64,000 nucleotides of DNA from the NCBI RefSeq assembly GCF_904849725.1, contig NC_058519.1, positions 539,718,316 through 539,782,315 on the forward strand, written 5' to 3'. The notes below the pieces were generated by a model. That model saw nothing but the letters and a program-made list of their open reading frames with translations. It had not been told where the DNA came from and did not search any database. The DNA comes from Hordeum vulgare subsp. vulgare (Eukaryota > Streptophyta > Magnoliopsida > Poales > Poaceae). Each line of letters starts with the position of its first letter. Within the stretch, counting starts at the first letter, position 1. Made by a program: the position numbers and the translations under genes. This document shows, one piece after another, positions 19,011-31,110 of the stretch.

Positions 19011-21684
19011 AGCATCCCCAAGCTTAACTCCTGCTCGTCCTCGAGTAGGGAAGTGATAAGAATGAATTTTTGATGCTTTCATGCTACCTAGCATAGGTGT
19101 CCTTTGTAATTCCTCTTATGTGACATGAATGTTCAGATCCATTAGATTCAAAACAATAGTTTGCTGTTGACGTGGAAACAATAATAATTCAAGCAAACTA
19201 GCAAAGTAATCATGAACTTTCAAAATAACAAGGCCAAAAGAAAGTTATCCCTACAAAAGCATATAGTCTGGCTATGCTCTATCATCATTGCACAACGAAT
19301 TTAAATCATGCACAACCCCGGTATTGGCCAAGTAATTGTTTCACACCTTTACTTTCTCAAACATTTTCAACTCTCACGCAATACATGATCGTGAGCCATG
19401 GTTATAGCACTATAGATGGTGTGGAATGTGGTGGAGGTTGCAAGACAAAAAGGAGAAGATAGTCACATTAACTAGGCATATCAATGAGCTATGGAGATGC
19501 TCATCAATAGATATCAATGTGAATGAGTAGGGATTGCCATACAAATGATTCACTAGAGCTACAAGTATGTGAAAGCTCTTAAAGAAAACTAGTGGGTGTG
19601 CATCCAACTTGCTTGCTCACGAAGACCTAAGGCAATTTTGAGGAAGCATATCATTGGAATATAGAAGCCAAGTTATATAATGAGAATTTACCACTAGCTA
19701 TATGGTGGTGACAAAATGAGAGACTCTCAATCATGAAGATCATGGTGCTCAATATGCACAAGTGTGGAAAAAGTGGTAGCATTGTCCCTTCTCTCTTTTT
19801 CTCTCATTTATTTTATTTTATTTTGGTGGTCTCTTTGGCCTCTTTTTTATGGGCTTCTTTGGGCTCTTTTATTTCCTCACATGGGACAATGCTCCAATAA
19901 TGATGATCATCACACTTTCAACTCAAAACTTAGAGCAACTATGACTCTATATGGAATGCCTTCGGTAGTGTACCGTGGCAATGATCTAGCATGGCATAGA
20001 CATCAATGGAAACATCATGCTAGCTATCTTACGATCGTGCAAAGGCAATGTAGACGTGATGTCACATACCATGGTGGTAGTTGCGTGGCAATATATCTCA
20101 GAATGACTTTGAAAAAGCCATAGTAGGTAGGTATGGTGGCTGTTTTGAGGAAGGCTAATGGTGGGTTTTGTGCACCGGCGGAAGTTGCACGACACTAAGA
20201 AGATAATGATGGTGGAAGGTGAAAGTGCATCTAAACCATGGACTCAACATTAGTCATGAAGAACTCATATACTTGTTGCAAAAGTTTTATTAGTAATCGA
20301 AACAAAGCATTCAACGCATACTCCTAGGGGAAGGGTTGGTAGGTATAAACCATCGCGCGATCCCGACTGCCACGCAAAGGATGGCAATCAATAGACTAAT
20401 CATGCTCAGATTTCATCACATAGCGGTTCACCATACGTGCATGCTACGGGAATCACTAACTTCAACACAAGTATTTTTAGATCCACAACACCTTACTAGC
20501 ATGCCTTCAATATTACCATAACCACAACTCAAAACTAATTGAGATGAATCAAACTTCTCTAACTATTCAATGCACATGAAGGTGGAAGTTTTCGTATCCC
20601 TTTGGATAACTAACCCTTTTGAGACTTCTTTCAAAGCATAGATCAACTACCAAGCCACACACCGCTGTGCTCTAAAAGATATAAGTGAAGCACACAGAGC
20701 AAAAGTATCTAGCTCAAAAGATATAAGTGAAACATATGCGAGCTGAATTGTCTACCAAAAGATATAAGTGAAGCTCGACAAAATCACGGTGTGTGCATGT
20801 CTCTCTCTCTAGGTGTGCAGCAAGGCTGATTGTGACACACCAAAAATAAAGGACTCCTACGATACAAGACGCTCCAAGCAAAAACACATAACATATGGTG
20901 AATAAAAATATAGCCCCAAGTGACGTTACCGATGGATTGAAAACGAGAGAGGGGATGCCTTCCCGGGGCATCCCCAAGCTTAGGCTTTTACTACATCCTT
21001 GAATCTATTGGGGTGCCTTGGGCATCCCCAAGCTTGAGCTCTTGCCACTCTTTATCTTTTTGTCCATAAGAACTTCACCCAAAACTTGAAAACTTCACAA
21101 CACGAAACTTAAACAGAAACTCGTGATAACATTAGTACAAGAAAGCAAACCACCACTTCCTTAGGTATTGTAGCAAACTTAAATTCTACTTGTGCTGATG
21201 TTGGGTTACTGTACTTTCAATATTCCATGGCTAATACCCCCCGATACTATCCATAGTTTCATCAAAATAAGCAACCAACACAACAAAAAACAGAATCTGC
21301 TAACAGCAGACCAGTTTGTAGCAATCTGTACGTTTCGTATACCTATGGTACTTCAAAAATTATGAAAAATTACGACAGTCTGAGGAATTTGCATAGTAAT
21401 CAGCAGCAAAACGAATCAACTCAAAAGCTCTTACAGAAAAAATGAAAATTCTTTTCGTGAGCAGAAAGTTTCTGTCTTTCCCATCATGACCAAACAATCA
21501 TCCTCAAGACTAATCATAATGGTTTTGCTTGGCACAAACGCAAAAAGAAACACAAAAAACACAATCATAACAGAATTATGAAAGTGTGGAAAACACAAAA
21601 CAGAAATAAAAAGGATAGATTCTTTGGGTTGCCTCCCAACAAGCGCTTTTGTTTAACGCCCTTACCTAGGCGAAAGTGATGGAA
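19011..21684 (-). other. H3 non-coding 3' interior
   Basis: No ORF is supported. The conserved GGGTTGCCTCCCAACAAGCG motif lies at 21626-21647, right after the ORF stop. The hairpin GGGGATGCC/GGCATCCCC lies at 20951-20975, with a further CATCCCCAAGCTT at about 21024-21036. The polypurine-like tract sits beside the left LTR. Much of it matches the interiors of H7 and H8. Confidence 0.75.
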
Positions 21685-22815
21685 TCACATATAGTCATCT
21701 TTGGTGCTCAAACCATAGGTAGCCCTCATCATAGATTCATAAGGCAATCTTATTTTCTTTCTAGGAAAGTGCTCCATGCCCTTCTTTAAAAGAAATTGAA
21801 ATCTAATATTCCCTTCCTTCATATCGATGATAGCACCAATAGTCCTTAGGAAAGGTCTACCAAGAATAATGGGACATGAAGGATTGCAATCTATGTCAAG
21901 TACAATGAAATCCACGGGTACATAGTTCTTATTTGCAACAATAAGAACATCATCGATCCTCCCCATGGGTTTCTTGACGGTAGAATCCGCAAGATGCAAA
22001 TTAAGAGAACACTCTTCATTCTCATGAAAACCAAGAATATCACATAAAGACTTTGGAATCGCGGGAACACTAGCACCCAATTCACACAAAGCATTGCACT
22101 CATAGTTTTTGACCTTGATTTTGATAGTAGGTTCCCACTCATCATGAAGTTTTCTAGGTACAGAGACTTCTAATTCGAGCTTCTCTTCAATAGATTTCAT
22201 CATAGCATCTACGATATGCGCGGTAAAGGCTTTGCTTTGGCTATAAGCACGTGGAGAGTTTGCAATGGATTGCATCAAAGAAATGCATTCAAACAAGGAG
22301 CAATTATCATAATTGAATTCCTTGAAATCCAAAGTGGGAGTTTCATTATTACCCAAAATTTTGATTTCTTCTACTCCACTCTCCACACCTTTATCATCAA
22401 GATAGGTGGACTCCGAATCATTGGGGCGTTTTTCAACCAAAGTGGATTCATATCCAGCCCCTCCATAAGTAGGTTTGACACGCGAAAACAAAGATTCAAG
22501 AGGAGACACACCAAGCACTTTAAGATCTTCGTGATTTTCATCACATATTTCAGGTTTAGCTTCCATCTTATTGACTAAGGTAGCCTGCTTGTCAGAAATT
22601 TGGCCCACCAATTTTTCAAGATGAGCAAACTCGGAACTAAGTGCAGGGAAATCATTGGCCATATCATCGACCTCTTTATTCAAGCAGACCAAAAAGGAAT
22701 TTTGCTCTTTTAATTCCCTACGGAAGTAACTATTTTGGTCAAACTGTGAAGACATGAAAGCTTTGACATTAGTTTCAATCTCCTCCAATTTTTTGAAATA
22801 GTTTGTTTTGCCCAT
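21685..22815 (-). CDS. H3 gag/retropepsin-like protein (non-autonomous element)
   Basis: The frame is open for 376 codons from ATG 22815 (MGKTNYFKKLEEIETN). An in-frame ATG at 22971 would add a hydrophobic stretch that matches leader sequence in H7 and H8, so I prefer 22815. Residues 1-110 are charged and predicted helical/coiled-coil-like (FAHLEKLVGQISDKQATLVNKM). A variable acidic region follows. The last 150 residues are retropepsin-like: NALCELGASVPAIPKSLCDIL, GRIDDVLIVA, VPVDFIVLDIDCNPSCPIILG and GRPFLRTIGAIIDMKEG. The usual catalytic Asp (ALCDxGAS in H1 and H8) is Glu here, so protease activity is doubtful. There is no RT, RNase H or integrase. H8 carries a broken homologue. Confidence 0.8.
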   Translation of the reverse strand: MGKTNYFKKLEEIETNVKAFMSSQFDQNSYFRRELKEQNSFLVCLNKEVDDMANDFPALSSEFAHLEKLVGQISDKQATLVNKMEAKPEICDENHEDLKVLGVSPLESLFSRVKPTYGGAGYESTLVEKRPNDSESTYLDDKGVESGVEEIKILGNNETPTLDFKEFNYDNCSLFECISLMQSIANSPRAYSQSKAFTAHIVDAMMKSIEEKLELEVSVPRKLHDEWEPTIKIKVKNYECNALCELGASVPAIPKSLCDILGFHENEECSLNLHLADSTVKKPMGRIDDVLIVANKNYVPVDFIVLDIDCNPSCPIILGRPFLRTIGAIIDMKEGNIRFQFLLKKGMEHFPRKKIRLPYESMMRATYGLSTKDDYM

Positions 22816-23043
22816 AAGGAAAAATCTCTCGCGAACAAACCTAGGAGCAGGCAGCGAAAGGGAAAGGCAAAAAGCAAAAGAAAACAACAAAGGAGAAAGG
22901 CGAATGAAAACGACAAATGTGAAGTGGGGGAGAGGAAAACGAGAGGCAACTGGCAACAAAAGTAAATGCAAGAGAAGAGTTTGTGAGACCTACTTCGATA
23001 GATCTTGATTTCTCCTCCCCGGCAACGGTGCCAGAAATACTTC
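22816..23043 (-). other. H3 leader and primer-binding site
   Basis: Minus-strand leader between the 5' LTR (right side) and the ORF. Next to the LTR it contains GTATTTCTGGCACCGTTGCC, a one-base variant of the TGGCGCCGTTGCC primer-binding sequence of this group. A CT-rich tract precedes the ATG. Confidence 0.7.
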
Positions 23044-24661
23044 TGATGTTTGCTGTGTATCCCTTGCAACGGCGCCAGAAATAGTTGTGTCGACGGCACC
23101 AGGAATCCTTCAGCTACGGCTATGCCTTAAGGGACTTCCTAGGCAAGTATGCAAATGATTTCCCCCATGGCCTTGGAGCCTTGCGTTGGTGTTCCCTCGA
23201 AGCGGAAAGGGTGATGTAGCACAGCGACGGTAAGTATTTCCCTCAGTTTGAGAACCAAGGTATCAATCCGGCGGAAGAGTATCTCAAGATCCTGCACAAA
23301 CACAAAAGCTTGCACCCAACGCTATGAAGGGGTTGTCAATCCCTTATAGATTGTTTGCCAAGTGAGAACTGAAAGCAACAAAGTAACAAAGCAAAGTAAA
23401 AGCTGAGATGTAAACGATGGATGTGAATAGACCCGGGGGCCGTAGTGTTTACTAGTGGCTTCTCTCATGAAAGCAAGTAGACGGTGGGTGAACAAATTAC
23501 TGTCGAGCAATTGATAGAACTGTGCAGAGTCGTGACGGTATCTATGCAATGATTATTTCTATAGGCATCATGTCCGAAACAAGTAGACCGATACTTTCTA
23601 CATCTACTACTATTACTCCACACGTCGACCGCTATCCAGCATGCATCTAGTGTATTAAGTCCATAAGAACAGAGTAATGCCTTAAGCAAGATGCCATGAT
23701 GTAGAGGGATAATCTCAAACCAATGATAAAACCCCCAGCTTTTTACCCTTGATGGCAACTGCTTGATGTGTGCCTTGCTGCCCCTACTGTCACTGGGAAA
23801 GGTCACCACATGGCAGAACCCAAAACCAAGCACTTATCCCATTGCAAGAATCATAGATCTAGTTGGCCAAACAAAACCCAAGACTCGGAGAGACTTACAA
23901 GGATATCAAATCATGCATATAAGAAATCAGCAAAGACTCAAATATATATCATAGGTAATCTGATCACAAGTCCACAATTCATCGGATGTCGACAAACACA
24001 CCGCCATAGAAGATTACATCGGATTGATCTCCATGAAGATCATGGAGAACTTTGTATTGAAGATCCAAGAGAGAGAAGAAGCCATCTAGCTACTAACTAC
24101 GGACCCGTAGGTCTGAAGTGAACTACTCATGAGTAATTGGAGGGGCGATGATGATGATGAAGAAGCCCTCCAACTCCAAAGTCCCCTCCGGCAAGGTGCC
24201 GGGAAGGGTCTCCAGATGAGATCTCGTGGAAACGGAAGCTTGCGGTGGCAGAAAAGTATTTTCGAGGCTCCCCTAATTTTTTGCGGAATATTTGGGAATT
24301 TATAGGCCAAAGACCTAGGTCAAGGGGAGGCCAGCGAGGCCACAAGCCTGCCCACCGCCGCCTCCCCCCTGGTGGCGGAGTGGGGGTTTGTGGGCTCCCT
24401 GGAGCCCACCTGGCTTGGCCCAAAAGCCCCTGGACTTCTTCCGTTCGGGAAAAATCATTTCGGGGTTTTTCTTCCGTTTGGACTCCGTTCCAAAATCAGA
24501 TCTGAAAAGAGTCAAAAACACGGAAAAAACAGGAACTGGCACTTGGCACTGAATTAATAAGTTAATCCCAAAAAGATATAAAAAGGTACATAAAACATAC
24601 AAAGAAGGCAAGATAATAGCGTGAAACCATAAAAAATTATAGATACGTTTGAGACGTATCA
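23044..24661 (-). repeat. H3 5' LTR
   Basis: On the plus strand it starts TGATGTTTGCTG and ends GAGACGTATCA. It aligns throughout with 17392-19010. A TATA box (CTATAAATTCCC, minus strand) lies at about 24295-24307. Confidence 0.9.
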
Positions 24662-26281
24662 AGCTCCACCACCTCAATCGCCCCTGCTTCACCTCACCGG
24701 AGCCGGAGCTCCAGCAGCACCTCCAGGAGCGCCCCGCCACCTCCCGTGCTACCCCTCCGCCGCCTCCCGTGCCCCCTCCGCCGGCCGCACCTACCCCGCC
24801 GCCTCTACAACACCTGGACTGCCCACCTCGCTGCCTCACCTCGCCGCCCACCTCGCCGGAGAAGTTCTCCCTTCTCTGCCAGCAACGGTGAGGTCTCCCT
24901 CTCTCTCCTTTTTCTTTTTGTTTTTTTTTCACCGTTAGATCTAGAACGTAGGGAGTAGATTAGAAAAAAGGCTAACCCCTTCGGTTCTTTAAAAAGAACC
25001 GACCGGCCTGTTAAGTTATTGCTTTAACCGAAACATTTTTCTTACATATCGGCCATTTGCTAGATTAGCTCTAGCAGCGCACGGTTTCAACCAATCAGAG
25101 CATGCCACGTCACCGTTTTATTTTCTATTTTAAATCTGTAACATAAATAGTTCTATTTTTTTGTGTTAATAACTTTTAATCTATAAATCCAATTAGTATG
25201 ATTCTTTTTTGCATTAGATCACAAATTTTATGTAGTTTGCGAAAATATAAAATTTGACCATGTTTGAATTTATAAAATTTGAGTTAGAACATATTTGGTT
25301 TAAATCTTATTTTGTGAATACCGGGAGTTTAAAAATAGATTTTTAATTGATTCTTTTTGCTACTGATCACTAGTGATCTTATTTCTCTGTAGGTTCAGTT
25401 TCAGAATTTTTAATATATTTTATCTTGGGGTTTTCAGCAAAACAGATTCTGTTTTGGTTCATGAAAGACAATTTTTCCTCTCACATGTTATAGCTATTTT
25501 TGTTTGTTGCTTTATTTTGATTACTTGTCATTGTGGTGCTTATTGTGTGAATTTTTTTGTGTCAATAGATCACCTGGAGTGTGAAGCTTGTTATCTAGAA
25601 GCGTTCGAGTTAGACAGTCGTCAGCAAGGCAAGTCACGTTGTTCATATTTTCCTATGTTTTATATGCATTGTAGATCAACCTTACTTCACCTATTGCATG
25701 CTAAGTAGGAACTCGAAAAATTGGTTCTTGATGTAGTATCATGTGGTAGGCACCCATCACCCTTGCTACTTGACCCGGGATGATACTTGTTACTTTGCTA
25801 TGCTTAAGTAGACGGGGTTTTGGTTGAGAGTCTATCACGAGTGTTGTGAGAAAATTTTAATAATCAAGACCGGATATGTCAAGACTTCTCGAGACCTCGT
25901 GATGCAATATACGTCTGGGTGAACGACAGTTTTGATGGCCCCCCTCGGATAAACCAGTGGAGGACCCGGGATGCATGGAGAAGCGCCATGACATCTTGCG
26001 GAAAGCTTCACCCAGGTACGAAGAGATGGATGGATGCTTGTAGAACCAAGGCTTACCTGCACAACCACAAGTCACTATGGGCTCTGGCTTGGTTGGACAA
26101 CGCGGCGACTCTGGACGGGCGGTGTTACGAGATGTAGAAGAACGGTAGGATTGGATGGGCACTGACAGAGGCTCAGAGGAACCCGTTGAAAGACCATGTT
26201 TTGATCATCCGGTCCTCAAACACCATGTAGTGCGAGGACATTCAACAGAGGCGATCAAATCTTGTGGGGTGAAAGGACGTG
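24662..26281 (+). repeat. H2 middle segment
   Basis: This is the continuation of H2 after H3: a C-rich stretch to 24890, a T-rich stretch, then mixed sequence to the H4 boundary. The proline-rich frames at 24649-24958 are composition artefacts. No gene and no further repeat boundary were seen. Confidence 0.65.
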
Positions 26282-26313
26282 GATGTCGCCTAGAGGGGGG
26301 GGGGGTGAATAGG

Positions 26314-26848
26314 TGTCGTGGGTATAAGTCTGACAGTAGATGTGTAGGGTAGGAAAGGATGGGCAGAGCCTTAGCTACGGCGAGATTGTATGAGTTCAGG
26401 CCCTACGTCTCAGTGCTCTGGGAGCTTGTTGTCGAGTGGAATATGGATTACAGTGAAAATGCTAACCCCTGCACCAGTGGGGGAGGGCGGCTTATATAGA
26501 GTGCGCTGCCCTCCACAACGGTTCGGTGTGCAGGGGTGGAGTAGTGGAGAATAAATGCCCGCGTTACAGGTAACGTATGTCTTAAATGCTAATTAAGGTG
26601 CGTGGAAACGTACGACCGTTTCCCTCCAGGGGGGTTACGATGCGCAGAGTGGAATCCAGTCGGTTAGCTTGATACACTTCGAATGTTCATCTCCGACTAG
26701 ATGGTGGAGGATTCGCTACCTACTGGATGATGGGATGTCCTTAATTCAGTCGGAACTGACTAAGGGTCTCATCCCTTATGAAGGGTAGTCCTTGGGTAGG
26801 ACTTATAGAGCAGGCCTATGACCCTAACCTAGGACTATAACCCCATCA
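26314..26848 (-). repeat. H5 3' LTR
   Basis: On the plus strand it starts TGTCGTGGGTATAAGTCTGA and ends TATAACCCCATCA. It is 535 bp and lacks about 23 bp present in the 5' LTR (around 38620-38642). The polypurine-like ATTCGGGGACTAA (minus strand) abuts it at 26849-26861. Confidence 0.92.
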
Positions 26849-27368
26849 TTAGTCCCCGAATGGATTGGGGTTGGAACGACGAAGCGATGCTCGAAGTATG
26901 GATCCGACTGGTACGGATGCGACTTTGACGTTGCTTGCCTCGATCCATTTTATCTTCTTTGACCAACGATCCGAGTGGAAGTATTTGTGAAACGAACTGT
27001 CGGGAACCGAGTGCTCCCGTGGTATCTTCTGACGTGACCAGTCAACTGACAGCGGCGGATTTTCCGGGATCCTCAAATTTCGGTTACCGCGCGCTCAGCG
27101 GGGGTGACGACATCGCGCTCGAGTAGTACCTGACGCCTCGATCCCCGCGCCTTCAACTTCTCCACTGATATCGCCGCGACCGGTGGGGGGATAAGATTTT
27201 GGGGCCACTTGCCAGCGACCCAGTCGGAACCTTATTTAAACCTCGGCGTTGAGGGTTTCTTCTTTACACTCGCCGGATACCTTGCCTTTGCTCCGCTTCC
27301 CTCGCCACCCTCTGCGCACCCCAAGCTCCTTCCCTCTCCTTCTCCCCCGCGAATCCGCAGCTTTCGCC
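26849..27368 (+). promoter_or_regulatory. Putative promoter and leader of the antisense gene in H5
   Basis: The plus strand between the 3' LTR and the antisense ATG contains CTTATTTAAACC at 27231-27242, a good TATA box about 130 bp upstream of ATG 27369. A C/T-rich leader follows (27280-27365). This suggests an internal promoter independent of the LTR, but it is inferred from sequence only. Confidence 0.5.
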
Positions 27369-30300
27369 ATGACAAAGGGGCAGACTAGCAAGCTGGAAGC
27401 GCGGAAGAAGAAAGGGAAGGCGGCGGCTCCTGCTCAGCGGAGGCAGCGAACGCTACCGGCGGGGTGGATCCAGGGGGACTTCCTCCCCTCCACGGTGACG
27501 GAGGAGAACCTGCTGGAGTTGGTGGAGCACGGGATGATCGCGCACAAGTCGTGGAGGCTGCCGGCGGAGGATGAGACTGAGCCGGCGCCCCGGGAGGGGG
27601 AGCGCGTCCTGCTACTCAGCCACGTGCACCGAGGTTTCTCTATGCCCCCACATCCCTTCTTCAAAGGCATAATGAACCACTTCGGGGCGCAGCTCCACCA
27701 CTTTCCCCCGAATGACATAGCCCATCTCTCTGCTTTCATAGTCTTGTGCGAGTGCTTCATCGGCTGTCCCCCCCATTGGGGGATTTTCAAACATATCTTC
27801 TCTGCTAGATCCCAAACCATCAAACGACTTAATCAGTCGGATGATAAAACTCACCTTCTCTAGCTCTGCGGAGGCTTAGGCTTCCAAAAGAAGAGCAAAA
27901 GTAGTTATCCCGCTCTTCAGCTGAGTGAATCGGTTAGGAACTGGCAGTCGACATGGTTCTACTGCCAGGACGTTGCTTGCCCGAATGCCACGACATGGTT
28001 GCCTCCTTTTAGCTTAGATTGACCAGCTCCGCCTAAGCAACTCGCGCTGACGAAGGCGGAGAGGATCCATATCCAGCCTCTGGTCGACGCACTCTTGGAT
28101 GTCGTCAGAAAGGGAGTCACCGGCATAGATTTGCTGGAGGTTTTCCTCGGCCGGCGCATCCAGCCACTACAGGCCCGATACCACGCCATGTGGCACTACA
28201 CGGGGCCCGAAGACTCCACTCGGACCAACGTCGAGTGTGTGACCGGGGAGACGGTGGCGTCGTGGGTGCTCAATATCATAGGCGCTTGCGAAAACCCCAG
28301 AGGGTCCCGGCGAGTGAAGGCTTTCCGCGCGGACAACCCTCCTCCGAACGAGGTGAGTACAACTTGTCAAGTGCACATAACGGTCTTAGATTTATCACTT
28401 TCTTGAAGCACTGTCTGACGTCTGATGTCGTCGACTATATCTTATGTAGAAGTGGACCAACTGGTTCTCTCCTGTCTCGAACGGGAACCCGGCCGATGAG
28501 GAGGAGGGCTGCCAAGAGGGCAGCGTGGAGAGCGTCGAGTACGTCTCCGACAGTGGGGAGACGGAGGAGGAGTCTGGGGAAGAGGAGGAGGAATACGAAG
28601 AGCAGAACTCGCCACCTCCGCCGCCAGAGCTTCGAACCAAACGCCGACACGAACCCACGGCTCCCTCGGCCCCTCCAGCATCCTCGAGTGCCCCGCCAAG
28701 TGCTCCTGCGGTTCCGAGCGCTCCGCCAACTGTTCCCGTGGTTCCGAGTGCTCGGAGCATCAAGAGGACCAGGGACGCTGCTGCGGAACCTGCGGGTCAG
28801 CCCTCTAAGGTGGCCAAACCGAGTGGATCTAAACCTCGGAAGGCTTTGCCGCAGATGAGGGTCATCATTCTTTTCACCTCAACGTAAGTGCATTGTTCTT
28901 CTAACTTCTTCCGATATTCGATTGAACTCCTGCTTATTGGTCGAATGAATTTCACTCGACAGTGTTGCTACCTCTGCCACCTCTCCGGCGCTCCAGGGGG
29001 ACGATCCCATGGACATGGACAATGTGGTCACATCCCAGCCAGGTGCGTCGTAGCGATTCCGAGAGTTTACATTATTGCATCACGAATTCTGTCTTCGGTC
29101 TTGTCTTTTTCCCTGCGATCTCACGCCGTTCGGTCGGGTTTCCCTCAGGGGCGATTTACATGGATGAGGGTGACCAGGGGAGGTCTCAGCAAGCCGCGGT
29201 GCCTGTCCTTGAGGCTGTTCCGCCGGTTACTGCTCTCGCCGCGGACGTGCCGTCGACTGAGGCGATGCCGTCAACTGAGACGGCGCTGGTTGCTGCTGAA
29301 CCAACTGGAGCGGGCCTTGGGATGCCCAAGGAACCTCCGACGATGCCAGGCCCGTCGACTGTCGAGTACAGCGTCCAGCGTCTCCCGGAAGATCAGGTGG
29401 GAGCAGCCAAGGGAGCCATGGTGCAGGCGGAGCTGATGGCGGGAGAGGCCAAGAAAGCGTACGACTCCATCACGTCCGTGTACAAGCGAAGCTTGGAACT
29501 GCGGGACGATATCCGAGTAAGTGGGCTAGTAAGTATTTACTTTCCTCTTGTCACCCAGTGGGTGTTTGATCAACGCAGTCGGATATTGTATGATTGTTTT
29601 ACGATGGGTTCACTCTTAGTGAACCCAGTGGGTGTAGTCCCCGAGACTTCTGTCGAGTGCTTGCACCGGCAGTTGTCTTTATGCATATTTCTTTAACTTG
29701 TTCAGATCAAAAATTAATCTGTTCGAATGCTAGCAGTGGGGGCACTCCGAGTGCACCTACTGGATGAGTCCCTGAGAGTAATGTTACTCAGGTCGGGTAG
29801 TAGTAACCTTATAGGCTTGTTTGTTGTCATGTATTCCAAATAGGGCGGACCTGTTTGAGCTTCATGCCAGTGGGGTCACTCTTAGTGAACCCACTGGGTG
29901 TAGTCCCCGAGACCGCTGTCGACTGCTTGCGTCGGCAGGGGTCTGAAGAACTTAGAATGTATATAGTTGTCCTTGTTGAATTTGTCTGATCTTCTCTTGG
30001 CGCTGACTTGCAGAAAACTTGCGAGATGGGAACGGCGTTCGAGGCTCTGAGGGCGGAAAAGGTGCAATTCGCTGGTGAACTTGATGCTGCGGTGGTTGCA
30101 ATGGCTGGTATGAAGGATGTTCTGGCGGAACGAGAAAAGTCCTTGGAGCAGGCCCGTGAGGCGAACAAGCCATTGACTGCTGAAATGGAGAGAATGAAGG
30201 TGCAAAGGACCGAGCTGATGGGACAAATGAAAGTGCTGAACCTGCAGCGTATAGCACAGGAAAAATATGTCAGTGACTGGGCCCGGAAGATGATAGCGCT

Positions 30301-30877
30301 TCTGGGTGGTAAGTTCTGTTTTTCCGAGTGCTTGTGGTATGTGCATTTCACTCGGTGCTTATTGTTTGCTCGTCCTGTCTTTGCAGATTTTTGTATGGAC
30401 GCTGAGGCTAAAGCAGCTGACGTTGAGCGGTCGATTCTTGAGAACATTCCACTCGGCGAGGACGCCAATCGAGATCTGCTCCGAGCGCACATTCACCTGG
30501 GCAAAGTTGGGCCTTTCAACGGTCGACTGAGAGAAGTCGTCGGCCGGATCGACAAGGAGCTTTGGCCTGAAGACGAGTCTCGACACGATATGGAAGGCCT
30601 GATGACTCGGCTGGAGGAGGTCCCTAACCGAGTGTAGGCGTGGAAGAAGTCTGCGGCTCGCTGTGGTGCAGATGTCGCTTTGTCTTTGGTCCAAGTGCAC
30701 TGCAAGGAGGCTTGCGAGGAGAAGCTGAAGGCATTGCAGGTCGCCAACACGAAAAAGCTTCGATTCGAAGACTTCATGGAGACCTTTCTTGAGAGCGCCA
30801 CTCGCATCACCGACGGGATCGACCTCGACACATTCGTAGAGCCTGCCAGTCTTGGTGCTAGTCCTGACGTCGTTTGA
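27369..30877 (+). pseudogene. Antisense 'putative gypsy type transposon' (Transposase_28-like) gene, six exons, three nonsense codons
   Basis: It is encoded opposite to gag-pol. Exons by consensus splice sites and frame: 27369-28352, 28450-28883, 28963-29042, 29149-29516, 30014-30308 and 30387-30877. All introns are GT...AG, and joining them keeps one reading frame of 884 codons. Exon 1 encodes the conserved N-terminal domain: GWIQGDFLPSTVTEENL, WRLPAEDE, SHVHRGFSMPPHPFFKGIMN and LSAFIVLCECFIGCPPHWG. This resembles the grass family known as 'putative gypsy type transposon'. Exon 2 is acidic then Pro-rich. Exons 4-6 look coiled-coil (AEREKSLEQAREANKPL). In-frame stops at 27861-27863 (TAG), 28020-28022 (TGA) and 30635-30637 (TAG) disable it. 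Its function is not known; antisense ORFs in Tat elements are described but unexplained. Confidence 0.7.
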
Positions 30878-31110
30878 GAGAACTTTATCCTCGGTATGCC
30901 GAGTGTTGGTTTGTAAGAAACTTTGGCCACTGCTGTTGGCCGTCACATTCTTGGTTCGGTGTGGGTAAGCTTGATCCACACCGAGCCAACTATCTTTAGG
31001 TGAACTTTGAATTTGAATCGAATCTTTTGCTCTTGTTTTGCCAAAGAGTTGTTGAGACGATTTTGGCTCGTGTTTTGGTTTGGCGTTTCTTGGTGAAGCC
31101 AATGGCAAAC
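30878..31110. other. H5 spacer after the antisense gene
   Basis: No gene is seen. It lies between the antisense stop and the first tandem repeat and contains CACACCGAGCCAAC near 30978. It probably holds the 3' end of the antisense transcript. Confidence 0.4.

Larger units (their letters stand above)
17392..24661 (-). mobile_element. H3: complete non-autonomous Gypsy-type element, reverse orientation
   Basis: LTRs lie at 17392-19010 and 23044-24661 (1619 and 1618 bp). The exact TSD AGCTC lies at 17387-17391 and 24662-24666. In its own (minus) direction the LTR begins TGATACGTCTCAAACGTATC. The primer-binding-like CTGGCACCGTTGCCGGGGAG (minus strand) follows the right LTR, and the GTTAAGCTTGGGGATGCT stretch precedes the left LTR. 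The interior of 4033 bp holds one gag/protease-like ORF and no RT or integrase. The LTRs remain very similar, so the insertion is relatively young. Confidence 0.93.

Noticed and set aside
22816..22971. Hydrophobic N-terminal extension of the H3 ORF as a signal peptide
   Set aside because: The extension is the conserved CT-rich leader also found non-coding in H7 and H8; the homologous proteins start at the MGKTN/MAQPQ position.
24649..24958. Pro-rich ORFs right of H3
   Set aside because: They continue the same GC-rich H2 segment and begin in H3 LTR sequence.
29827..30492. 221-codon minus-strand ORF in H5
   Set aside because: It is antisense to exons 5 and 6 of the spliced gene, Ser-rich and without a domain. 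It is a shadow frame.
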